Assembly (NCBI RefSeq): GCF_009208565.1
Contig: NZ_WFLK01000003.1
Span: 434,001-498,000 of the forward strand
Direction: 5' to 3'
Source: Janthinobacterium aquaticum
GTDB lineage: Bacteria > Pseudomonadota > Gammaproteobacteria > Burkholderiales > Burkholderiaceae_D
Length of the DNA stretch: 64,000 nt
The notes beneath the pieces were generated by a model. It was not told the origin of the DNA. It did no database searches and was given only the letters and a program-made list of their open reading frames with translations. This document shows positions 1 through 7,634 of this stretch, piece after piece (the stretch's first letter is position 1; each line of letters starts with the position of its first letter). The position numbers were made by a program, and so were the translations under genes.

Positions 1-27
1 AAATTTATTTTCGCGGAAAAAATTTGC

Positions 28-39
28 TTGACGCGTCAA
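28..39. promoter_or_regulatory. 12-bp perfect palindrome upstream of the small membrane protein gene
   Basis: TTGACGCGTCAA is its own reverse complement and sits about 85 bp before the start at 123. Its left half could also serve as a -35 box, but no -10 lies at the right distance. It could be an operator; this is inference from symmetry alone. Confidence 0.25.
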
Positions 40-122
40 TCGTGCGGCGCCGACATCATAGTGCGCTTATGATGAATGTCAAGAGTATTAGATTTCATTC
101 ACCTATCATTCGGGAGATCAAT

Positions 123-392
123 ATGAACTTTATCATCTGGATTGTCATTGGCGGAGTGATTGGCTGGCTGGCCAGCATGGTCATGCGCACTAATGCACAG
201 CAAGGCATCTTCCTCAATATCGTGGTCGGCATCGTTGGCGCCTTCCTCGGCGGCTGGCTGCTCTCGCCGTTGTTCGGCACCACCACCATCAACAGCGACA
301 ATTTCAGTCTGGCGTCACTGCTGGTATCGTTCTTGGGGGCAGTAATACTGCTCGGTATCGTCAATTTGCTGCGCCGTGGCAAGATGCGTTAA
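123..392 (+). CDS. GlsB/YeaQ/YmgE-type small stress membrane protein
   Basis: An 89-residue, very hydrophobic protein with three predicted membrane segments: about residues 1-20 beginning MNFIIWIVIGG, about 28-48 with glycine-spaced positions, and about 60-82. It ends in a basic tail (RRGKMR). Length, glycine pattern and opening match the transglycosylase-associated / GlsB-YeaQ-YmgE family of inner-membrane proteins, which are stress-induced and of unknown biochemical role. The ATG at 123 was chosen over one at 24 because GGGAGA lies 6 bases upstream and the extra 33 residues look unlike the family. A terminator follows directly, so it is probably monocistronic. Confidence 0.85.
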   Translation: MNFIIWIVIGGVIGWLASMVMRTNAQQGIFLNIVVGIVGAFLGGWLLSPLFGTTTINSDNFSLASLLVSFLGAVILLGIVNLLRRGKMR

Positions 393-412
393 ACAGCACC
401 TTCATGAAGCAA

Positions 413-438
413 GCCGGGCCGTCACGCCCGGCTTTTTT
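413..438 (+). terminator. Rho-independent terminator
   Basis: GCCGGGC and GCCCGGC form a perfect 7-bp stem around a 6-base loop (413-432), followed by six T. It lies 20 bases after the stop of the small membrane protein gene. Confidence 0.85.
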
Positions 439-575
439 ATTTCTGGCCGTACAAGTATTTGAAATTGCGTCGCTCAGGGTGGAAAAATTCAGAAAGACCT
501 GCTTGCCACCTATAAAATCCCTCTCTTTGTTGCTTATATAATATTTTTTCGCATCATGCCATGCGGAAAATGTCA

Positions 576-604
576 TTGACTAGTCACGGTTCGGTGACGA
601 TACT
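576..604 (+). promoter_or_regulatory. Putative sigma70 promoter with an inverted repeat in its spacer
   Basis: TTGACT (576-581) and GATACT (599-604) are separated by 17 bases, about 80 bp before the S46 peptidase start. The spacer holds an inverted repeat, GTCAC (583-587) and GTGAC (594-598), which could be an operator. The rest of 439-683 shows no gene; it is AT-rich around 530-550. Confidence 0.5.
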
Positions 605-683
605 CTAGGTCGCCCACTGCGCAAATCAGTGGACGCACCACGCTGGTTCCGACTTCACACCCTATAAAAAGCACAGAACTCGA

Positions 684-2837
684 ATGAAAAAATCACTGAT
701 TGCGCTCGCCATCCTGAGCAACTTCGCGCATGCCGATGAAGGCATGTGGATGCCACAACAGCTGCCACAAGTAGCCAAGGAACTGAAGGCCGCCGGCCTG
801 AAACTCGATCCATCGACCCTGACCAAGCTGACCGAGTTCCCGATGGGCGCCATCGTCAGCCTGGGCGGCTGCTCGGCGTCGTTCGTCTCGCCGCAAGGCC
901 TGGTTGCCACCAATCACCACTGCGTCTACAACAGCGTGGCGGTCAACTCGACCAAGGAAAACGATCTGCTGGCCAACGGCTTCCTGGCCAAGACCTTTGC
1001 CGAAGAACTGCCAGCGGCGCCAGGCAGTCGCATCTTCGTGACCTCGGCCGTGACCAATGTCAGCGACAAGATCATCAGCACTGACGTGGCCAAGCTGCAA
1101 GGCAAGGCGCGCATCGACGCCATCGAGAAGAACCAGAAAAAACTGGTGGCCGAATGCGAAAAAGAAGCCGGCTATCGCTGCACCGTGTCGAGCTACTACG
1201 GCGGTCTCGAGTTCTACCTGATCAAGCAACTGGAAATTCGCGACGTGCGCCTGGTGCATGCGCCACCGGCCGGCGTGGGCAAATTCGGCGGCGACACCGA
1301 CAACTGGATGTGGCCACGCCATACCGGCGACTACGGTTTCTACCGCGCCTATGTCAGCAAAGATGGCAAGGCTGCCGACTTCAGCAAGGACAACGTGCCG
1401 TACCAGCCGAAACACGTGCTGAAACTGGCCAAGGACGGCCTGAAAGAAGGCGACTTCGTGATGGCGCTGGGCTACCCGGGCCGCACCAACCGCCACCGCC
1501 TGCCGTCGGAAGTCGCGTTCACGTTTGACTGGAACTACCCTGCTTTCGTGAAAGCATCGGGCGAAACGCTGGCCATCATCGCGCGTGAAACCAAGGATAA
1601 CAAGGACACCGCGCTGAAATACGCAGGCCAGGTTGCCGGTGTGAACAACTACTACAAAAACCGCCAGGGCATGCTGGACTCGTACGCCGGCAGCGACTTC
1701 CTGGCGCGCAAAACGGCCGAACATGAAGCGCTGAAAACCTGGGTCAACGCCAATCCGGCCCGCAAGGCTGAATTTGCTGCCGACATCGAGCAGGTGGAAA
1801 AGCTGATCGCCGAGCGCGACGCCGACACCAAGCGCGATTTCTTCCTCGGCTATTCGCAGCCGCGCCTGCTGAACACCGCACGCACCCTGTACCGCCTGGC
1901 CAACGAAAGCACCAAGCCTGACGCAGAGCGCAAGTCCGGTTACCAGACACGCGACCTGCCACGCATGGAATCGAGCATCAATGCTGTCGAGCGCACCTAT
2001 GATGAAAAAGTCGACAAGGCGCTGGTACTGAACAGCCTGACCAAGTACGCAGCCCAGCCAGCGGCCCAACGCCGTGCCAGCTTTGACGCCGCCATCGGCA
2101 TCAAGGATGGCATGTCGCAAGCCGACCTGGCAGCAGCGCTGGACAAACTGTATGCCGACAGCAAGCTGGGCGACAAGGCCGAGCGCGCAGCCTGGCTGAA
2201 ACGCACGCCTGCCGAATTCCAGGCCAGCAAAGACAGCTTCATCCAGGCTGCCGTTGCCATGTACCCGGACGCGTTGAAAAACGAAGCCGAAGACGAAGAA
2301 CTGGGCGGCAAGATCCAGCAATCGTACGCCAACTACATGAAAGCGAAGATCGCTTACATGAAGAGCAAGGGCCAAGCCGTCTACCCTGACGCCAACAGCA
2401 CCCTGCGCGTGACCTTTGGCCGCGTTGCCGGCCGTGATCATGGCGCCGACGGCACCACCTGGACCGCCTTTACCACCGTCAACGGCGTCGTGGCCAAAGC
2501 CACCGGCGAAGGCGAGTTCAATGCCCCGGCAAAACAACTGGCAGCGATCAAGGCCAAGGAATTCGGCAAGTATGTCGATCCGAAGCTGAAAACCGTACCG
2601 GTCGACTACCTGGCCACGCTGGACATTACCGGTGGTAACTCCGGTTCGGCAGCGCTGAACTCGAAAGGCGAATTCATCGGCCTGGCCTTTGACGGCACGC
2701 TCGACTCGATCATCTCCGATTGGGACTACAACAAGGCCAATACCCGTTCGATCCAGGTCGACCTGCGCTACATGCTGTGGAACATGAAATACATCGACCA
2801 CGCAGACAACCTGCTGAAAGAAATGGGCGCCGAGTAA
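684..2837 (+). CDS. S46 family dipeptidyl peptidase (DPP7/DPP11 type)
   Basis: A 717-residue secreted serine exopeptidase with an N-terminal signal sequence (about residues 1-17, cut near FAHA-DEG). S46 enzymes remove dipeptides from the N-terminus of peptides in the periplasm. The triad is visible: NHHC with H79, D206 in GDTDNW, and S653 in GGNSGS. The residue 18 after the serine is G671; in this family Gly here goes with hydrophobic P1 preference (DPP7) and Arg with acidic preference (DPP11), so DPP7-like specificity is inferred. Length matches the family (about 700-720). No strong Shine-Dalgarno is seen before the ATG. A REP pair follows the stop. Confidence 0.93.
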   Translation: MKKSLIALAILSNFAHADEGMWMPQQLPQVAKELKAAGLKLDPSTLTKLTEFPMGAIVSLGGCSASFVSPQGLVATNHHCVYNSVAVNSTKENDLLANGFLAKTFAEELPAAPGSRIFVTSAVTNVSDKIISTDVAKLQGKARIDAIEKNQKKLVAECEKEAGYRCTVSSYYGGLEFYLIKQLEIRDVRLVHAPPAGVGKFGGDTDNWMWPRHTGDYGFYRAYVSKDGKAADFSKDNVPYQPKHVLKLAKDGLKEGDFVMALGYPGRTNRHRLPSEVAFTFDWNYPAFVKASGETLAIIARETKDNKDTALKYAGQVAGVNNYYKNRQGMLDSYAGSDFLARKTAEHEALKTWVNANPARKAEFAADIEQVEKLIAERDADTKRDFFLGYSQPRLLNTARTLYRLANESTKPDAERKSGYQTRDLPRMESSINAVERTYDEKVDKALVLNSLTKYAAQPAAQRRASFDAAIGIKDGMSQADLAAALDKLYADSKLGDKAERAAWLKRTPAEFQASKDSFIQAAVAMYPDALKNEAEDEELGGKIQQSYANYMKAKIAYMKSKGQAVYPDANSTLRVTFGRVAGRDHGADGTTWTAFTTVNGVVAKATGEGEFNAPAKQLAAIKAKEFGKYVDPKLKTVPVDYLATLDITGGNSGSAALNSKGEFIGLAFDGTLDSIISDWDYNKANTRSIQVDLRYMLWNMKYIDHADNLLKEMGAE

Positions 2838-2855
2838 TCCAGCTCATCGTCGTCG

Positions 2856-2953
2856 GTAGGTCGGATTAGCGGGGCACAGCCCCGCGTAATCCGACAACAC
2901 CGCTGACGCCACCAATGTTGTCGGATTACGGCCTGCGGCCTAATCCGACCTAC
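2856..2953. repeat. REP-like palindrome pair (BIME-like)
   Basis: Two inverted copies of one element: 2856-2896 in plus orientation (GTAGGTCGGATTAG, core, CGTAATCCGACA) and 2919-2953 in minus orientation. The cores differ but each is self-complementary (GCGGGG/CCCCGC and GGCC/GGCC). The 22-bp spacer includes GACGCCACCAATG. The GTAG at the outer end is the usual mark of bacterial REP elements. The right copy overlaps the 3' end of the minus-strand gene at 2940. Confidence 0.85.
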
Positions 2954-3455
2954 GCATTTTTCGCAGGCGATACGGCGAATCTGTCTGCCGGCCTTGCGCC
3001 GGCAAGACGATCTGACGGCGTCCGTCACGCAGCAACAGAGCCAGGTCCGCACCGGGATAACGTTGCAGCCGCTCAATGTCATGGGCATCGGCAGCGCCAG
3101 CGATCACGATACGATAATCACTTTTTCCAAAATCGAGTAGCAGCGCTGGTGCGCTATCTGTCCACGGCAAGGCCGTGATGCGCAGTTGCATGCCATTCTT
3201 GCGCCACACGAACGACTGCCATAGCTGCAGGTGGCGCACCTGGCCGGCCACCATCACGCGCGGCGCCTCACCGTTCGATGGCAGTTGCAGCCGCAGGTCG
3301 GCTGGTGCGGCCGCATCGGGCAGCTCGAACGCCACGCGCAGTGCGCCATAATGAATCAGCGCGCCAGCCTGCATCACGCGAACCGAGCCGGCTGGCGGCG
3401 CTGCCAGCACCCACGCGCTACAACAGTACAACAACGCTATCATCAGCGACCGCAT
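2940..3455 (-). CDS. Secreted protein of unknown function
   Basis: A 171-residue protein starting with a signal peptide (MRSLMIALLYCCSAWVLAA), then a mostly beta-type sequence rich in V, L and R with no motif I recognise. The start at 3455 was chosen because GAGGGG lies 6-7 bases upstream; an ATG at 3518 has no such support. It is divergent from the M14 peptidase gene. The last codons (R-S-D-stop) and the TAG are formed by a REP element (GTAGGTCGGATTAG read on this strand), so the native C-terminus may have been altered by repeat insertion. Function not assigned. Confidence 0.65.
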   Translation of the reverse strand: MRSLMIALLYCCSAWVLAAPPAGSVRVMQAGALIHYGALRVAFELPDAAAPADLRLQLPSNGEAPRVMVAGQVRHLQLWQSFVWRKNGMQLRITALPWTDSAPALLLDFGKSDYRIVIAGAADAHDIERLQRYPGADLALLLRDGRRQIVLPAQGRQTDSPYRLRKMRRSD

Positions 3456-3611
3456 GCCATCCCCCTCAAACGTACAGTGATAACACCACGCCAGGCGATG
3501 CGACTTGTGCTGCATCAACGGCCGGACTCGCGGCCTGCGCCGGTGCTACAATTGCCGCCTCAGCGACCGCTTACCCAGCCTCCGCTCCAGCCTCTCCAGA
3601 CTCAGACCGCC

Positions 3612-5300
3612 ATGCCATCAGACCTGCGCACTAGCTACGAACTCGGTAACCATAACCAGACCACGACCTGGCTGGAATGCATCAATTACTACAAAGACCT
3701 GGCAGCACGCTATCCGCAAGTGCTGCATTTTGAACAGATCGGCCTGTCCGATTCGGGCGTGCCCATCCATGCTGGCGTGGTCAGCGCCGATGGCGTGTTC
3801 GACCGCGAAACCATCAAACGCGCGGGACGAACGGTGTTTTTCAACAATAACGGTATCCATCCGGGCGAACCGGAAGGTATCGACGCCTGCATGGCGCTGG
3901 TGCGCGACCTGTGCACGCAGCCGGAGCGCCTGGCTGCACTGGGCCAGACGGTGCTGCTGTTTATTCCGATTTACAACGTCGATGGCAGCCTGAACCGGGC
4001 CAACACGTCGCGCGTCAACCAGGATGGCCCAGAACAGTTCGGTTTCCGCGGCAACAGCCGCCACCTGGACCTGAACCGCGACTTCATCAAGTGCGACAGC
4101 CTGAACGCCCAGGTGTTCAACCGCCTGCTGGCCAGCTGGGACCCGGATGTGATGGTCGACACGCACACGTCGAACGGCGCCGACTATCCGTACACCATGA
4201 CGCTGATCCACACGCAGACTGACAAGCTGGGCAATGGCTTGGGCCCGTTCCTGCAAGACACCATGCTGCCGCATATCTTTGCGCAGATGGAACAGGCCGG
4301 CTGGCCCACCTGCCCCTACGTCAATCCGGTCAAGGACAGCCCGGATCATGGCATTGCCGAATTTCTGGAAGTGCCGCGCTTCTCGACCGGTTTTGCCGCC
4401 CTGCATCATGTGATCGGCTTTATGCCGGAAACCCATATGCTCAAGCCGTTTGCCGACCGCTACGCCTCGATGCGCGCGCTGGTCGATATCACGCTGGCAT
4501 TTACCGTCAAACATGGCGAACAGATCAAACAGCTGCGCGCGCAGGCCAAGGCAGCCGGGCGCACGCAAACGCAGTGGCCGGTCAGCTGGAAAATGAACGA
4601 AGAGCAACCTTCGACCTTCCGTTTCAAGGGTTACGCGGCGCAGTATTCGGCCAGCGTATTGGGTGACTATATGCGCCTGTCTTACGACCGCTCGCAACCG
4701 TGGGAGCGCGATATTGCCTATTACAACCGCTTTGACGTGGATGTCAGCGTAGCTGCGCCAAAAGCCTATGTGGTGCCGCAGGCGTGGCGCGAAGTGATCG
4801 ATCGCCTGCGCTGGAACGGTGTGCAAATGACCCGCATTACCGCCGAACAGACCGTAACGGCGCGCTATTACCATATCAAAGAGGTCGGCACGCGGGCTGG
4901 CGCCTACGAAGGCCATATGTTTCACGACACGGTCAAGCTTGAAGAACGTCAGGCGGCCTTTACGCTCCAACCAGGCGACTATATCGTCGAACTGGACCAG
5001 GACCAGGCCCGCTATGCAGTCGAGACGCTGGAGCCGCAGGCGCATGACAGCTTCTTCCGCTGGGGCTTTTTCAACAGCGTGTTGGAGAAAAAAGAAGCGT
5101 ATTCTGACTATGTGTTTGAAGACATGGCATCCGAACTGCTGCGCGATGAACCGGCACTGGCGACCAAATTTGCTGAGTGGAAAGCTGCCAACCCTGCGCT
5201 GCTGTCGAATCAGGAAGCCGTGCTCGACTTTATCTTTACCAACTGCCAGCGCTTTGCCGAGCCAGAGTGGCGGCGCTATCCGGTGCTTGCCCTGATGTAA
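3612..5300 (+). CDS. M14 family zinc carboxypeptidase
   Basis: A 562-residue metallopeptidase. The M14 zinc site is visible as H83 and E86 in IHPGEPEG with H185 in VDTHTSNG; NSRHLDLNRDF (about 148-158) matches the substrate-carboxylate region, and E273 in MPETH is the likely catalytic glutamate. Only the first 300 or so residues form the peptidase domain; the C-terminal 260 residues are probably beta-rich and not recognised. No signal peptide is evident from the ATG at 3612. That start was preferred over 3231 because the earlier in-frame sequence overlaps the divergent gene and is low-complexity. The Shine-Dalgarno is weak, so the exact start is uncertain. Confidence 0.88.
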   Translation: MPSDLRTSYELGNHNQTTTWLECINYYKDLAARYPQVLHFEQIGLSDSGVPIHAGVVSADGVFDRETIKRAGRTVFFNNNGIHPGEPEGIDACMALVRDLCTQPERLAALGQTVLLFIPIYNVDGSLNRANTSRVNQDGPEQFGFRGNSRHLDLNRDFIKCDSLNAQVFNRLLASWDPDVMVDTHTSNGADYPYTMTLIHTQTDKLGNGLGPFLQDTMLPHIFAQMEQAGWPTCPYVNPVKDSPDHGIAEFLEVPRFSTGFAALHHVIGFMPETHMLKPFADRYASMRALVDITLAFTVKHGEQIKQLRAQAKAAGRTQTQWPVSWKMNEEQPSTFRFKGYAAQYSASVLGDYMRLSYDRSQPWERDIAYYNRFDVDVSVAAPKAYVVPQAWREVIDRLRWNGVQMTRITAEQTVTARYYHIKEVGTRAGAYEGHMFHDTVKLEERQAAFTLQPGDYIVELDQDQARYAVETLEPQAHDSFFRWGFFNSVLEKKEAYSDYVFEDMASELLRDEPALATKFAEWKAANPALLSNQEAVLDFIFTNCQRFAEPEWRRYPVLALM

Positions 5301-5326
5301 GCCTGAACTGTTGCACCGTAGTAGCG

Positions 5327-5363
5327 GCGCTGTACCGGAGACCCTGGTACAGCGCTTGTTTTT
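5327..5363 (+). terminator. Rho-independent terminator after the M14 gene
   Basis: GCGCTGTACC (5327-5336) pairs perfectly with GGTACAGCGC (5346-5355) over 10 bp, followed by TTGTTTTTG. It separates the M14 gene from the FUSC gene. Confidence 0.85.
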
Positions 5364-5387
5364 GTGCCCTACCCACAAGGTAACTCC

Positions 5388-7541
5388 ATGCACTACGCAC
5401 TCAATCTGCGCACCTTTATTTATAGCCATTATTTTTACTTGGGCCTGCGGGTGGCCATCGGCCTGGTCGGCCTGACTTTGCTGACGCTGGAAGTGAGCGA
5501 CAGCAATACCGCCATGACGGTCGGTATCGGCGCCCTGTGTACCACGCTGATGGACATGCCCAGTCCGCTGCGCCACAAATTCAACGAGATGCTGGCCTCG
5601 GTGCTGCTGTGCAGTGCCGTTACCCTGCTGATCAGCCTGTGCGGCCAGGTGTATTGGCTGCTGATGACGGTGCTGGTGATTGTCAGCTTCCTGGCCAGCA
5701 TGATGGTGGTATATGGCAAGAAATCGATGCCCCTGCAGCTGGCGGCGCTGTTCATCATGACCATGTCGATGGAGCACCAGATGACGTGGCAGCAGTCGTT
5801 TCACCATGCCGGCCTGTTCATGCTGGGCGGCCTGGCCTACCTGGCCTATGCGATGGCCATCGCCTGGGTCTTGCGCCACCGCATCAAGCAGCAGGTGCTG
5901 GCCGAAGCGCTGTTCGAGCTGGCCGCCTATATCGACATCAAGGCCGATTTTTACGATACCCGCCATAACCTGACCGAGCAGTTCAACAAGCTGGTGCGCC
6001 ACCAGAGCATCCTGGCCGACCGCCAGCAGGCCTCGCGCGACCTGATTTTGCGCAGCCACAAGAACAGCAAGGACGCCATTGTGGTACAGGTGCACGTGTG
6101 CATGCTGGATCTGTACGAACTGATCCTGTCGACCCATACCGATTACGCGCTGCTGCGCCAGCATCTGATGGATTCGGACGTGCTCAGGTCGCTGCATGGC
6201 CTGGCGTACAAGGCGGCGCGCGATATCGAATCGGTGGCCTACGCCGTCACGCGCAAGCGCGCTTCGTATGCGCAGATCAGCTATGACGACGAGTGGCGCG
6301 AGATCGAAGCGGAAATCAGCCGCCTGCAAGCCCAGGGCGACAGCGCGCAGGAAGCGCTGGCCACGCTGCGCGCCCAGCGCAACAAGATTCGTGCGATCCT
6401 GAAAATGATCGCCGAGCTGCATCTGGCCAGCCAGAAAGTCTATGACAACGTGCCATTCTGGAGCGGCGCCGACATGGCGCCGTTCCTGTCACAGCAGAAG
6501 TACGAACTGAAAACCCTGCTGTCGAACCTGAAGCCCGATTCGCCGATCTTCCGCTTTGCGCTGCGCGTATCGATGGCCATTTCAGTCGGCCTGGCCATCG
6601 GCCACTGGCTGCCCTATACGGCGCACAGCTACTGGATCGTGCTGACCATCGTGATCATTCTGCGCCCGACCTTCAGCATGACGCGCCAGCGCCGCGCCGA
6701 CCGCATCATCGGCACCCTGATCGGCTGCGTGGCCACCGCCATCGTGATCCGTTTCGTGCACAGCGAAATCGCGCTGATGGCGATCCTGTTCCTGTCGATC
6801 GTGGCCACGCCTACCTTTATTTACCTGCGCTACCGCTATACGGCAATTGCCGTCAGCCTGATGATTTTGCTGCAGATGCATCTGGTCGCACCCAGCAACC
6901 CGAACCTGGTCAGCGAACGCCTGATCGACACCCTGATCGGCGCGGCCGTGGCGACCGTGTTCAGTTTTGTGCTGGCCAACTGGGAGTACCAGAGCCTGCC
7001 ACGGCTGATCCGCCAGGTGCTCAACGTCAACCTCGGCTATATGCAGGCAAGCTTTGAACTGCTGCAGGGCAAGTGCCAGGACGACTTTGCCTACCGCATC
7101 GAACGCAAGCGCCTGATGGACAGTCTGGCAGCATTGAGTTCGGCGCTGGTGCGCATGCTCGACGAGCCGGCCAGCAAGCAGCGTGCGGTGGAAGACATCA
7201 ATCTGTTTATCGTGCAGAACTACCTGCTGGTGGCGCATGTGGCGGCGCTGCGCTCGATACTCGGGCGTCATGGCACCAGCCTGCCGGTCGAACCGGTCAA
7301 TGCGCTGCTGGTGCAAAGCCATCGGCAGGTGGGCCTGACGCTGTCGCGCGCGCTCGACCAGATCGATCACAAGGCGGCCATCAGCGCGCCGCCCGCCACC
7401 GTGCCAGCGCCGCTCAGTCATGACACCAGCTGGCCCGGCTGGCCGCTGGTGCAGCGCCGCATCCGGTTGTTGCAAGCCGATGCCGACAAGATCGTGATCC
7501 ATAGCGCGGCGATCGTGCATGTTGTCGCACCACGCCATTAA
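5388..7541 (+). CDS. FUSC/YccS-type inner-membrane protein
   Basis: A 717-residue integral membrane protein of the fusaric-acid-resistance-like (YccS/YhfK) family: an N-terminal cluster of about six membrane helices (residues 15-165), a soluble helical region rich in charged residues (about 170-390), and a second cluster of helices (about 395-530) containing the FUSC_2 domain, then a cytoplasmic tail. Family members are proposed exporters of aromatic acids; the substrate here is unknown. ATG 5388 was chosen because AAGG lies 7 bases upstream, over an in-frame GTG at 5364. No membrane-fusion partner (AaeA type) is adjacent, which argues for the YccS rather than the AaeB arrangement. Confidence 0.88.
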   Translation: MHYALNLRTFIYSHYFYLGLRVAIGLVGLTLLTLEVSDSNTAMTVGIGALCTTLMDMPSPLRHKFNEMLASVLLCSAVTLLISLCGQVYWLLMTVLVIVSFLASMMVVYGKKSMPLQLAALFIMTMSMEHQMTWQQSFHHAGLFMLGGLAYLAYAMAIAWVLRHRIKQQVLAEALFELAAYIDIKADFYDTRHNLTEQFNKLVRHQSILADRQQASRDLILRSHKNSKDAIVVQVHVCMLDLYELILSTHTDYALLRQHLMDSDVLRSLHGLAYKAARDIESVAYAVTRKRASYAQISYDDEWREIEAEISRLQAQGDSAQEALATLRAQRNKIRAILKMIAELHLASQKVYDNVPFWSGADMAPFLSQQKYELKTLLSNLKPDSPIFRFALRVSMAISVGLAIGHWLPYTAHSYWIVLTIVIILRPTFSMTRQRRADRIIGTLIGCVATAIVIRFVHSEIALMAILFLSIVATPTFIYLRYRYTAIAVSLMILLQMHLVAPSNPNLVSERLIDTLIGAAVATVFSFVLANWEYQSLPRLIRQVLNVNLGYMQASFELLQGKCQDDFAYRIERKRLMDSLAALSSALVRMLDEPASKQRAVEDINLFIVQNYLLVAHVAALRSILGRHGTSLPVEPVNALLVQSHRQVGLTLSRALDQIDHKAAISAPPATVPAPLSHDTSWPGWPLVQRRIRLLQADADKIVIHSAAIVHVVAPRH

Positions 7542-7634
7542 GCGGAGGTGATTCGACGTCATCAGGATGTCATAACTGGTGGCTATGATGCGGTGGTTTC
7601 TTTTCCAACCATTAATTCATAGTCAAGGTCCTTC

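Noticed and set aside
693-2801. 702-codon open frame on the minus strand inside the S46 gene
   Set aside because: High GC at third positions leaves long open frames opposite real genes. The plus-strand frame has a signal peptide and a full catalytic triad; the antisense one has no recognisable domain.
3231-3611. N-terminal extension of the M14 gene
   Set aside because: It overlaps the divergent secreted-protein gene and its signal peptide region and is low-complexity; the family begins near 3612.
3618-6422. 934-codon minus-strand open frame
   Set aside because: It spans the M14 and FUSC genes and the terminator between them, has a His/Gln/Arg-rich composition and no motif: an antisense shadow.
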